NCBI RefSeq assembly: GCF_000760595.1
Contig: NZ_BBNM01000003.1
Coordinates: forward strand, 186,001 to 250,000
Length of the DNA: 64,000 nt
DNA from: Acinetobacter soli
Lineage (GTDB): Bacteria > Pseudomonadota > Gammaproteobacteria > Pseudomonadales > Moraxellaceae
Direction: 5' to 3'
Shown here in pieces: positions 57,036 to 64,000 of the stretch (position 1 is the stretch's first letter; each line of letters opens with the position of its first letter). The notes beneath the pieces were generated by a model, which made no database searches, was not told where the DNA came from, and was given only the letters and a program-made list of their open reading frames with translations. The position numbers and the translations under genes are program-made.

Positions 57036-57848
57036 ATGAGCATAGCTGTAGAAGAAGATGTCGTAGACGTCGAGGCGAGCAAAAATGACGATCGCTATTT
57101 GGTTCCAGGGCTTGTACGCGGTTTAGCCATCTTGCAGGCGTTCAATCAAGAAGCACAGGAAATGACCATTTCTGAAATTGCCGAAATTTTAGATGTGAAC
57201 CGTTCTAGTGCATTTCGTTTGATTTACACCTTAGAATCCTGTGGATTTTTGCGCAAAGCATCGCAGAAAACCTATGCGCTAGATTCCAAAGTCATGGAGC
57301 TAGGTTTTAACAGTTTGTCAAAGCTATCACTGCTCGATTTATCGACACCTTTGATGAAAGATTTACGCGATCAAACCAAAATTGCAGTACATCTTTCCAT
57401 TTTAGAAGGTACGCATATTGTCTTTGTAAATAATATTCAGTCGACCGGCCCATTCACCAGTACCATTAGTTTGGGTACGCGCTGGCCAGCTCACGCCACC
57501 GTCATTGGTCAATTACTGTTATCAAATTTACCCGAAACAGAAATTCGTCAGCGCTACCGTAAGTTTGATGAATGGGATACTTTTTCCGAACTGACCCCAA
57601 AAAATCTAAAAGAACTGCTACTGCGTTTAAACTTTGTGAAAACTCAGGCATCGATGGTGAGCTGGGGTCATTACAACCATGACATGGCAGCATGTGCAGC
57701 ACCGATTTATCGTCAGTCTTCAAAAGAAATGGTGGCGGTGTTGTCTGTTAGCTGCCCGATCAGCACCTATGACGAAACAACATTTAAGCAAGATATATCC
57801 AAACAGGTTATTGAAACTGCTGAAAAAATTTCAAAATTTATTTATTAG
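57036..57848 (+). CDS. IclR-family transcriptional regulator
   Basis: 270 residues. N-terminal winged helix (about 25-90): VPGLVRGLAILQAFNQEAQEMTISEIAEILDVNRSSAFRLIYTLESCGFL. C-terminal IclR effector domain (about 100-268): VMELGFNSLSKLSLLDLSTPLM, HLSILEGTHIVFVNN, and CAAPIYRQSSKEMVAVLSVSCP. Divergent from the catabolic operon. Likely controls the operon, the NicC-like gene just downstream and the porin, through TGTTTT-N6-AAAACA sites. It probably senses the pathway substrate. Confidence 0.93.
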   Translation: MSIAVEEDVVDVEASKNDDRYLVPGLVRGLAILQAFNQEAQEMTISEIAEILDVNRSSAFRLIYTLESCGFLRKASQKTYALDSKVMELGFNSLSKLSLLDLSTPLMKDLRDQTKIAVHLSILEGTHIVFVNNIQSTGPFTSTISLGTRWPAHATVIGQLLLSNLPETEIRQRYRKFDEWDTFSELTPKNLKELLLRLNFVKTQASMVSWGHYNHDMAACAAPIYRQSSKEMVAVLSVSCPISTYDETTFKQDISKQVIETAEKISKFIY

Positions 57849-58019
57849 TCGTATAGGCAATGGATTGCCGACCACTCATGTTTAATCTTGCATTGTTTTT
57901 TGATGATTTCTCCCACTTTATCTGTACCTTAAAAAATCAACATGATTTTCTCTCAAACGAATGACTTGACATTGTTCAAGTTCAGCTTAATGATATAGAT
58001 TGTTTTATATATTTAACTT

Positions 58020-58037
58020 TGTTTTGTATTTAAAACA
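58020..58037 (+). promoter_or_regulatory. IclR-box-like motif upstream of the NicC-like gene
   Basis: TGTTTTGTATTTAAAACA, 46-63 bases before the start codon. A partial copy (TGTTTTATATATTTAAC) begins at 58001. Same arms and spacing as at 44366 and 56779. Confidence 0.62.
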
Positions 58038-58082
58038 AATAATAACTCGATCTTTTAGGTAAAACAAAACGAGAATACAGGT

Positions 58083-59231
58083 ATGGACACATTACGAATT
58101 GCAATCGTTGGCGGTGGTGTTGGCGGCTTGGCTGCCGCAATTGCCTTAAGTAAGTCGGGCCACAAGGTCACGGTCTTTGAACAAGCTGCTACATTTTCAC
58201 GTGTGGGAGCAGACATTAATCTCACCCCAAATGTGGTTAAAGCACTGGATGGCTTAGGTGCTGGCCAGACCATTCGTAAATTAGGAGCCATGCCGACTTA
58301 TCGAATCAGCCGTGATTGGGATACGAGCCTTGAAACCTCTCGCTTAGGTATGAGCCAAGTGGCTGAACAACACTATGGTGCACCACAGGTCACCATCCAC
58401 CGTGCAGATATTATTCACGCTTTGGCTGAATTATTTCCTGTCGAACACATTCAGTTTTCCAAACGTCTGTGTCATTTAGAGCAGCATGCATCCGGCATTG
58501 ATTTAAGTTTTGAAGATGGTACACAACAACAGTTTGATGTGGTGATTGGTGCAGATGGTATCCATTCACGTGTGCGTAGTGCTTTATTTGGCGAAGAATC
58601 TCCACGCTTTACCGGAATTGTGTCTTTTCGCTCTGTTGTACCGACAGAAAGAGTACAACATGTACCCGAAATCGATGCATTTACCAAATGGTGGGGCCCA
58701 GTCCCTCAGCAGCAGATTGTGACGTTCCCACTCAATCAAGGTAAAGACACCTTTATTTTTGCGACGACCGGGCAAGAGAGCTGGACAGAAGAATCATGGA
58801 CCAGTGAAGGTGACGTAAATGAATTGCGCGCATTTTATAAGGATTTTCATGCGGATGCACGTGCCCTGCTTGATGCCTGCGACACGACCCTAAAAAGTGC
58901 GCTTTATGAACGTGATCCACTACAAAATTGGTCTGTCGGTTGTGTAACGCTATTGGGTGATGCCTGTCATCCAATGCTTCCATTTATGGCACAAGGTGCC
59001 GGTATGGCAATTGAAGATGCGGTAGTACTTGGACGCTGCCTTGTATCGGTCAGCTCTCACACAGATATTGAACGGGCACTTCAAGTTTATGAACTCACTC
59101 GACAAGAGCGTACCGCTAAAATTCAACTCGGATCTCGTGGCAACCAATGGATGAAGCAACAAGGTAACGCCGATTGGGTCTATCAATACGATGCGTGGCA
59201 GACTGAACTTGCCAACACCAGTAACGCTTAA
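58083..59231 (+). CDS. FAD monooxygenase, NicC-like
   Basis: 382 residues, the length of 6-hydroxynicotinate 3-monooxygenase (NicC) of Pseudomonas. FAD site IAIVGGGVGGLAAAIAL, central GADGIHSRVRSALFG, and GDACHPMLPFMAQGAGMAIEDAVVLGRCL. The NicC-like tail WVYQYDAWQ is present. The family performs hydroxylation, often with decarboxylation, of salicylate or pyridine carboxylates. It has its own IclR-box-like site and a terminator, so it is a separate unit of the same regulon. It could attack a pyridine carboxylate made by the operon; that is inference. Confidence 0.9.
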   Translation: MDTLRIAIVGGGVGGLAAAIALSKSGHKVTVFEQAATFSRVGADINLTPNVVKALDGLGAGQTIRKLGAMPTYRISRDWDTSLETSRLGMSQVAEQHYGAPQVTIHRADIIHALAELFPVEHIQFSKRLCHLEQHASGIDLSFEDGTQQQFDVVIGADGIHSRVRSALFGEESPRFTGIVSFRSVVPTERVQHVPEIDAFTKWWGPVPQQQIVTFPLNQGKDTFIFATTGQESWTEESWTSEGDVNELRAFYKDFHADARALLDACDTTLKSALYERDPLQNWSVGCVTLLGDACHPMLPFMAQGAGMAIEDAVVLGRCLVSVSSHTDIERALQVYELTRQERTAKIQLGSRGNQWMKQQGNADWVYQYDAWQTELANTSNA

Positions 59232-59236
59232 AACCA

Positions 59237-59265
59237 AAAGATCCTGCTCAAGCAGGATCTTTTTT
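59237..59265 (+). terminator. Intrinsic terminator after the NicC-like gene
   Basis: AAAGATCCTGC and GCAGGATCTTTTTT arms with a TCAA loop, six bases after the stop. Confidence 0.88.
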
Positions 59266-59348
59266 AAAGCACTAAACATTCCTTAAGTTGTACTCATGAG
59301 TGAACTCAGTAAAGCCAGCATTCAAGAATGATACGAACCATTAACTAC

Positions 59349-60701
59349 TCAAGCCAATGATTTAACAGGTTTTACATCTGTATCTTGATCGTGCTGACGA
59401 TAAAATGCCTTACCTAGACTTAAAATCAGGAAGATCGCCAAAACAAATACGATACCGTAATAGGCATATAAAGTTGCAGGTGCCAAACCCTTGTCTAAAA
59501 ACATACCTGCAACCGTTGGCGATATAATGGCACCAATTCGGCCAAATCCAATTGCGTAGCCCACTCCACGACTACGAATATTGGCATCGTAAATGGTTGG
59601 CGAAATTGAATACAAGCCTGCCACGCAGCCATTGATGAGTGTGCCAAGCAACAGCCCGACCATCAGTGCAATGCTGACTTGCGATGAGACTGCCACAAAG
59701 AGCCAGACACATGCAGCGGTTAAACCTAAAAATACACTGAGCGCATAGAAAATTTTGACACGTGAGGCCAGTAAGCCAATAATTGCCGCACCAAAAATTC
59801 CACCAATACTGATTAAAATACCCGTACTCACGCCTTGATCTGGTGACATTCCCATGCTGATCAAAATCTTTGGTGTCCAGCTCATGACAAAATAGAATCC
59901 GAACATCACCAAAAAGAATGAAAACCAAAGGCATAAGGTTAAAAAGCCTTGTTTACCCTGAAACAGTTTTGCAATATCACCTGCTTCTTTGGTGCCATTT
60001 TTATCGTAGATTGGCAAGGTGTCTAAGCGAACTAACCCCATACGCTGCATGACAGCATTGATTTTTTCGAGTGCTTGTTTTGGTTTTTTAGCCAATAAAT
60101 AATCCAGCGAATCTGGCAATACCCAATAACTCACCAGCAACATCAGCAGTGTTGTCACGCCACCTGCCAAGAAAATCGAGCGCCAGCCTAAGTGTTCAAC
60201 AAAGGCCAAAGACAATACACCACCCAGAGTTGCGCCAATACCATAACCTGTTGACATGAGGCTTACTGCAAGGCTACGCCATCTTAGATTGGCATACTCG
60301 CTTGCCAATACGTTACTACTGGCCAAGATACCACCCACACCAATACCCGTAATAAAGCGCAATGCAGCCAACATGCCATGACTGGTCACAAAGGCACATG
60401 CCAACATACTAAGGCCGGAAATCCCCAAACAAATCAGAATCAGAAAACGGCGACCAATTTTATCTGCCAATGGCGCTAAAAAGATGGAGCCTGCGGCCAT
60501 ACCGAACAGGCCAGCGCTGAGTAACATTCCGATTTGCGCACCTGAAAGTGACCACTCAGCAGAAACTGACGGTGCGGTAAAGGCCATCACCATCACATCA
60601 AAGCCATCAATGATATTCAAACAAATACAGATCCCGATCACAAACCACTGATAGCGGCTCATGGGGTTTTGATTAATTTCGCTGAGTACGTCGCGTTGCA
60701 T
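59349..60701 (-). CDS. AAHS-family aromatic acid:H+ symporter (VanK/PcaK-like)
   Basis: 450 residues from the ATG at 60701 (GGAG eight bases upstream). Twelve helices. AAHS hallmarks are IDGFDVMVMAFTAPSVSAEWSLSGAQIGMLLSAGLFGMAAGSIFLAPLADKIGRR (the DGFD motif in helix 1 and the loop 2-3 motif), and GYGIGATLGGVLSLAFVEHLGWRSIFLAGG. Imports aromatic acids such as vanillate, protocatechuate or benzoate. Divergent from vanA, so a VanK role is plausible, but it could also serve the IclR-controlled pathway. Convergent with the NicC-like gene. Confidence 0.88.
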   Translation of the reverse strand: MQRDVLSEINQNPMSRYQWFVIGICICLNIIDGFDVMVMAFTAPSVSAEWSLSGAQIGMLLSAGLFGMAAGSIFLAPLADKIGRRFLILICLGISGLSMLACAFVTSHGMLAALRFITGIGVGGILASSNVLASEYANLRWRSLAVSLMSTGYGIGATLGGVLSLAFVEHLGWRSIFLAGGVTTLLMLLVSYWVLPDSLDYLLAKKPKQALEKINAVMQRMGLVRLDTLPIYDKNGTKEAGDIAKLFQGKQGFLTLCLWFSFFLVMFGFYFVMSWTPKILISMGMSPDQGVSTGILISIGGIFGAAIIGLLASRVKIFYALSVFLGLTAACVWLFVAVSSQVSIALMVGLLLGTLINGCVAGLYSISPTIYDANIRSRGVGYAIGFGRIGAIISPTVAGMFLDKGLAPATLYAYYGIVFVLAIFLILSLGKAFYRQHDQDTDVKPVKSLA

Positions 60702-61004
60702 GTGGGTATCTCCATGTCTGGACAGCGATACACGCCACATTTAACAGTATAAATGCCGGGTGATTATGCATATCCATATCCATAATTGCCTAAAAGGAAT
60801 TAAATAACTAAAAATAAATAACGGTAGTGTTCAGGTCTCTGGAGCGTCCTGCTCATATTAAATAGTGATCAACTCGATTGATCAAAGCAACAATTTCCAG
60901 ATTTTATTGTTCGATAAACGTACAAATAAATTGATGATCGCACATTTAATTTATTTTTCTCAAGCGAAGCTTCAAGTTCAGTAAAATAGCTTCATTTCCT
61001 CAAA

Positions 61005-61016
61005 TATGGATCCAAT
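61005..61016. promoter_or_regulatory. VanR operator-like site 1
   Basis: TATGGATCCAAT, ten of twelve bases of ATTGGATCCAAT, the VanR operator known from Caulobacter. The palindromic core TGGATCCA is intact. Confidence 0.55.
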
Positions 61017-61200
61017 ATTGCTTTTATAATTCGATCTATGAGATTTTTTATTTATGACTTAAATGTGGATTAAACCTATCTCATTTAAATAAAAAAATAA
61101 TGAATCATGAAATAATTACTGAACTATGTAAAAAAAACATACAAATTTAATTTTGTTCTAAAGAAAAATCTAAATTGACGAATAGTCAAAACTCAATTAA

Positions 61201-61212
61201 ATTGGATCCAAT
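61201..61212. promoter_or_regulatory. VanR operator-like site 2
   Basis: ATTGGATCCAAT, a perfect 12-bp palindrome identical to the Caulobacter VanR operator. It lies 22 bases before the preferred vanA start and just before its ribosome site, placing it for repression of vanAB. Confidence 0.75.
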
Positions 61213-61234
61213 AAGTGATAAGGAGCTGTCACAA

Positions 61235-62311
61235 ATGTTTATAAAAAATGCATGGTACGTCGCCTGCCGTCCAGAAGATCTTCAGGACAAGCCATTAGGT
61301 CGAACTATTTGTGGTGAAAAAATCGTCTTTTATCGTGCCAAAGAAAATAAAGTGGCTGCTGTAGAAGATTTCTGTCCGCATCGCGGCGCACCGCTGTCAC
61401 TCGGTTATGTCGAAGATGGTCATCTGGTTTGTGGCTATCACGGCTTGGTCATGGGCTGCGATGGAAAAACTGTCGCAATGCCAGCACAACGCGTGACTGG
61501 TTTTCCGTGCAATAAAGCCTATGCTGCTGTGGAAAAATACGGTTTTATCTGGGTTTGGCCAGGCGATATCGGGTTGGCAGACGAGAGCACGCTTCCAGAA
61601 CTTGAATGGGCCGATCATCCCGAATGGGGCTATGGCGGAGGTCTGTTTCATATCCAGTGTGATTATCGATTAATGATTGATAATCTGATGGATCTCACCC
61701 ACGAAACCTACGTACATTCGAGTAGTATTGGTCAAAAAGAAATTGACGAAGCTTTGCCTATGACCAAGGTCGACGGCGATCACGTGATTACCGAACGTTA
61801 TATGGAAAATGTGACTGCCCCACCGTTTTGGAAAATGGCATTACGTGGCAACCATTTGGCCGATGATATTCCGGTTGATCGCTGGCAGCGCTGCCATTTT
61901 TATGCACCAAGTAATGTGCATATTGAGGTGGGCGTGGCGCATGCAGATTATGGCGGATATCATGCACCTACAGACAAGAAAGTCTCGGCGATTGTGGTCG
62001 ACTTTATTACGCCTGAAACTGAAACGTCGCATTGGTATTTTTGGGGAATGGCACGTCACTTTCAGCCCGAAAATCATGAATTGACCGATCAAATTCGTGA
62101 AGGTCAAGGCAAAATCTTTACCGAAGATTTGCAAATGCTGGAACAACAGCAACAAAACATTTTGAACAATCCGCACAGAAAATTATTAATGTTGAATATC
62201 GATGCGGGTGGTGTTCAATCACGAAAAATTATTGAGCGTCTGCTGGCCAAAGAAACAACGCCACCGCCAGATCTTCAAGATCGCCAGTTTCCCAATATTC
62301 GCGTGATATAA
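61235..62311 (+). CDS. vanA: Vanillate O-demethylase oxygenase subunit
   Basis: Rieske oxygenase that converts vanillate to protocatechuate and formaldehyde. It has 358 residues from the ATG at 61235, which starts MFIKNAWYVACRPEDL like other VanA and has AAGGAG upstream; an in-frame ATG at 61175 would place the VanR operator inside the gene. Rieske ligands are DFCPHRGAPLSLG and VCGYHG. The iron site is DNLMDLTHETYVHSSS (Asp-x2-His-x4-His). Followed by vanB after 11 bases. Confidence 0.95.
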   Translation: MFIKNAWYVACRPEDLQDKPLGRTICGEKIVFYRAKENKVAAVEDFCPHRGAPLSLGYVEDGHLVCGYHGLVMGCDGKTVAMPAQRVTGFPCNKAYAAVEKYGFIWVWPGDIGLADESTLPELEWADHPEWGYGGGLFHIQCDYRLMIDNLMDLTHETYVHSSSIGQKEIDEALPMTKVDGDHVITERYMENVTAPPFWKMALRGNHLADDIPVDRWQRCHFYAPSNVHIEVGVAHADYGGYHAPTDKKVSAIVVDFITPETETSHWYFWGMARHFQPENHELTDQIREGQGKIFTEDLQMLEQQQQNILNNPHRKLLMLNIDAGGVQSRKIIERLLAKETTPPPDLQDRQFPNIRVI

Positions 62312-62322
62312 GGCAGCATGAC

Positions 62323-63270
62323 ATGGACGTGATCATTGATAAAATTCACCAACTCACTGCACATATTCGTGCTTTTGAACTGGTTTCGACACAGGGTGAT
62401 TCGCTTCCGGCTTTTTCAGCAGGTGCGCATATCGATGTGCATTTAAAAAACGGATTCACTCGCCAATACTCACTTTCGAACTGTAGCAGTGAAAGACATC
62501 GTTACGTGATTGGCGTGTTACACGATGAACATTCACGTGGCGGTTCGCGCTGTATGCATCTGGACTATAGCGAAGGTGATCGTTTACAGATTAGTCCACC
62601 ACGTAATTTGTTTGAGCTGCATCCGCAAACTGGCCGCGCCATGTTATTTGCAGGGGGAATTGGCATCACACCGATCTTATCGATGGCCTATCAATTAAAG
62701 CGTGATCAGATTCCATTTGAGCTGCATTATTTTGTGCGGCGCCACGAAATGATTGCATTTTATGGCAATTTAACCACGCATTTTCCAGATCATCTTCATT
62801 TACATATTCAAGATCAGCCTGAAACGGCGTGCAATATGGCGCAGGTGCTGGCCGATGCCAGTAAAGACCATCATCTCTATGCTTGTGGCCCGACAGGTTT
62901 TATGCAGTTTGTGATGGATGCAGCCGTTGAGGCGGGTTGGTCGAATGCGCAATTGCATCAGGAACATTTTGCTGCTGCACCAGTCGATCAAACCAGTAAC
63001 CGGTCTTTTCGAATTGAAGTTCTCGGTTCCGGCCAAACGATTGAGGTTCCGGCCAATCAAACAGCAACCCAAGCACTGCTTGCGCATGGTTTTGACGTGC
63101 CTATTTCATGTGAACAAGGCGTATGCGGAACCTGTATGACCCGTGTACTTGCTGGCATTCCAGAGCATCGCGATATGTTTATGACAGATGAAGAGCATGC
63201 GTCAAATCAGTATTTTACGCCATGCTGCTCAAGAGCCAAGTCAGAGACCTTAGTGATTGAGCTTGGATAA
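62323..63270 (+). CDS. vanB: Vanillate O-demethylase reductase subunit
   Basis: 315 residues of the phthalate-dioxygenase-reductase type: flavin domain with RQYSLSNCSSE, NAD domain with FAGGIGITPILSMAYQL and YACGPTGFMQFV, and a C-terminal plant-type [2Fe-2S] ferredoxin with CEQGVCGTCMTRVLAG and the fourth Cys in FTPCCSR. Passes electrons from NADH to VanA. In an operon with vanA; terminator follows. Confidence 0.95.
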   Translation: MDVIIDKIHQLTAHIRAFELVSTQGDSLPAFSAGAHIDVHLKNGFTRQYSLSNCSSERHRYVIGVLHDEHSRGGSRCMHLDYSEGDRLQISPPRNLFELHPQTGRAMLFAGGIGITPILSMAYQLKRDQIPFELHYFVRRHEMIAFYGNLTTHFPDHLHLHIQDQPETACNMAQVLADASKDHHLYACGPTGFMQFVMDAAVEAGWSNAQLHQEHFAAAPVDQTSNRSFRIEVLGSGQTIEVPANQTATQALLAHGFDVPISCEQGVCGTCMTRVLAGIPEHRDMFMTDEEHASNQYFTPCCSRAKSETLVIELG

Positions 63271-63278
63271 AAGGTTTT

Positions 63279-63316
63279 CTCCTATACATCTTAAGCCCAT
63301 GTATAGGAGTTTTTTT
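63279..63316. terminator. Terminator between vanB and vanR
   Basis: CTCCTATACAT and ATGTATAGGAG arms (11 bp) with a 9-base loop, followed by TTTTTTT on the plus strand. Ends at the vanR stop, so it may serve vanB chiefly. Confidence 0.85.
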
Positions 63317-63995
63317 AATCTGCAATCAGATGCCGAACAGTCTCGCCCAAAATGGCAACACTGCTATGTTCGCGCATCAGGTTTTCAGCACGCCCCGCTT
63401 GTCGATGCAACAGCGCATCGTAAATGGAGCAATGCTGCAAATGTGCGTAATGCAAACGGCGATATTCTGAAAGCGCCTGAGATGAATCGAAGGTAATGGC
63501 TTGCGCTGACGCAAATGGCAGTTGATTATTCTTAGCAAGTGCCTGCATCAGGGCAATATTTTTTGCCCCCTGAAGAATCGTGTCATGAAAAATCGCATTA
63601 AAATGATCATAGGTTTCTATCTCTGCGTCGCCGAAACTGCTGTGCGCTGCAAAAAGCTTTTCGATTTCTTCAATACAGCTTTTAAGTGTGCTTTTCTGCT
63701 CATCGTTTAAGCCTTTTTCTGCCAAGGTTTTGGCTGCCAAACCTTCGAGCACACCACGCACTTCAATCGCATCTTGAATCAACTGGTCAGAAATTTCACG
63801 TACCAGATAACCACGCGTAGGATTCTTGATCAAGAGTCCTTCTTGTTCGAGCAGTCGAAAAGCCATACGCACTGGCTGACGCGATACACCTAGTAGTTCA
63901 GCCGTTGGAATTTCAGCAATCCGACTCCCGCCTGCAAGTTCGCCAGCAATAATCATTTTTCTGAGTTTTATTAAGACTTGTTGTCCTGAAGACAT
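63315..63995 (-). CDS. vanR: GntR/FadR-family regulator, probable VanR
   Basis: 226 residues. N-terminal GntR winged helix (ELAGGSRIAEIPTAELLGVSRQPVRMAFRLLEQEGLLI) and C-terminal FCD effector domain (about 75-220: DAIEVRGVLEGLAAKTLAEKG, DHFNAIFHDTILQGA, EYRRLHYAHLQHCSIYDALLHRQAGRAENLMREH) with the metal-binding Asp/His pattern. It sits convergent with vanAB, as vanR does in related bacteria, and vanA carries a VanR-type operator. The start lies five bases from the window end; its own promoter is outside. Confidence 0.9.
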   Translation of the reverse strand: MSSGQQVLIKLRKMIIAGELAGGSRIAEIPTAELLGVSRQPVRMAFRLLEQEGLLIKNPTRGYLVREISDQLIQDAIEVRGVLEGLAAKTLAEKGLNDEQKSTLKSCIEEIEKLFAAHSSFGDAEIETYDHFNAIFHDTILQGAKNIALMQALAKNNQLPFASAQAITFDSSQALSEYRRLHYAHLQHCSIYDALLHRQAGRAENLMREHSSVAILGETVRHLIAD

Positions 63996-64000
63996 TTGCG

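Larger units (their letters stand above)
60702..61234. other. Intergenic control region of vanAB
   Basis: About 530 AT-rich bases between divergent transporter and vanA genes. It contains two VanR-operator-like sites. A short inverted repeat (TATGT/ACATA, 61125-61141) also occurs. No ORF is credible; the frame that opens at 61175 only extends vanA upstream. Confidence 0.5.

Noticed and set aside
61175..61234. Longer vanA starting at the ATG-like codon at 61175
   Set aside because: It would place a perfect VanR operator and the AAGGAG ribosome site inside the coding region; VanA proteins begin MFIKNAWYV.
1..64000. tRNA genes, rRNA, insertion sequences, prophage or CRISPR arrays
   Set aside because: No cloverleaf, transposase, integrase or regular spaced repeat was recognised anywhere in the window.

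Overview
The window looks like a chromosomal segment of an Acinetobacter species (Moraxellaceae). This rests on recognition, not on a search. Pointers are a secreted mutarotase of the Acinetobacter mro type, a betT-betT/betI-betB-betA choline locus as known from A. baylyi, an Mqo with an N-terminal membrane anchor, a vanAB/vanR vanillate locus, many TonB receptors and aromatic catabolism genes, and AT-rich intergenic DNA. I see no tRNA, rRNA, insertion sequence, prophage or CRISPR array.

Layout. 1-9.7 kb: a PiT phosphate transporter (cut by the window edge, with a Pho-box-like site), metH, a cold-shock-domain protein, a TonB-dependent siderophore receptor and secreted mutarotase. 9.8-15.5 kb: an Fsr-like exporter with a divergent AraC regulator, a second peptide deformylase coupled to a HAD phosphatase, pnuC coupled to a small unknown gene, and an acyltransferase. 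15.7-19.5 kb: pgaB-pgaC-pgaD for poly-N-acetylglucosamine, with no pgaA next to them. 19.9-25.6 kb: housekeeping genes (FKBP, YaeQ, dicarboxylate symporter, COG0523 GTPase, thioesterase, MarC). 25.6-33.5 kb: two BCCT transporters and betIBA for choline uptake and oxidation to glycine betaine, with a 46-bp perfect palindrome at the divergent promoter. 34-43 kb: mqo, an MFS pump, small membrane proteins, and a TonB receptor with GNAT and PepSY genes.

43.1-59.2 kb is the most interesting part. It is a catabolic island of an OprP/O-like porin, a long minus-strand operon of thirteen genes, a divergent IclR regulator and a NicC-like flavin monooxygenase. The operon holds a three-component Rieske dioxygenase (ferredoxin, oxygenase, FAD reductase), a dihydrodiol-type SDR, an extradiol VOC dioxygenase, an MFS transporter, a cupin, an alpha/beta hydrolase, an SDR with a changed active site, an aspartate-dehydrogenase-like protein, an aldehyde dehydrogenase and a ThDP 2-oxoacid decarboxylase-like enzyme. 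The same 18-bp motif, TGTTTT-N6-AAAACA, lies before the porin, before the operon/IclR gene and before the monooxygenase. This suggests one regulon. The enzyme order matches the classical scheme for kynurenate-type (quinoline carboxylate) breakdown well: ring dihydroxylation, rearomatisation, meta cleavage, 2-oxoacid decarboxylation, aldehyde oxidation, then attack on a pyridine carboxylate. The substrate is an inference.

59.3-64 kb: an aromatic acid MFS transporter divergent from vanA-vanB, followed by vanR. Two VanR-operator-like sites (core TGGATCCA) lie in the vanA promoter region.
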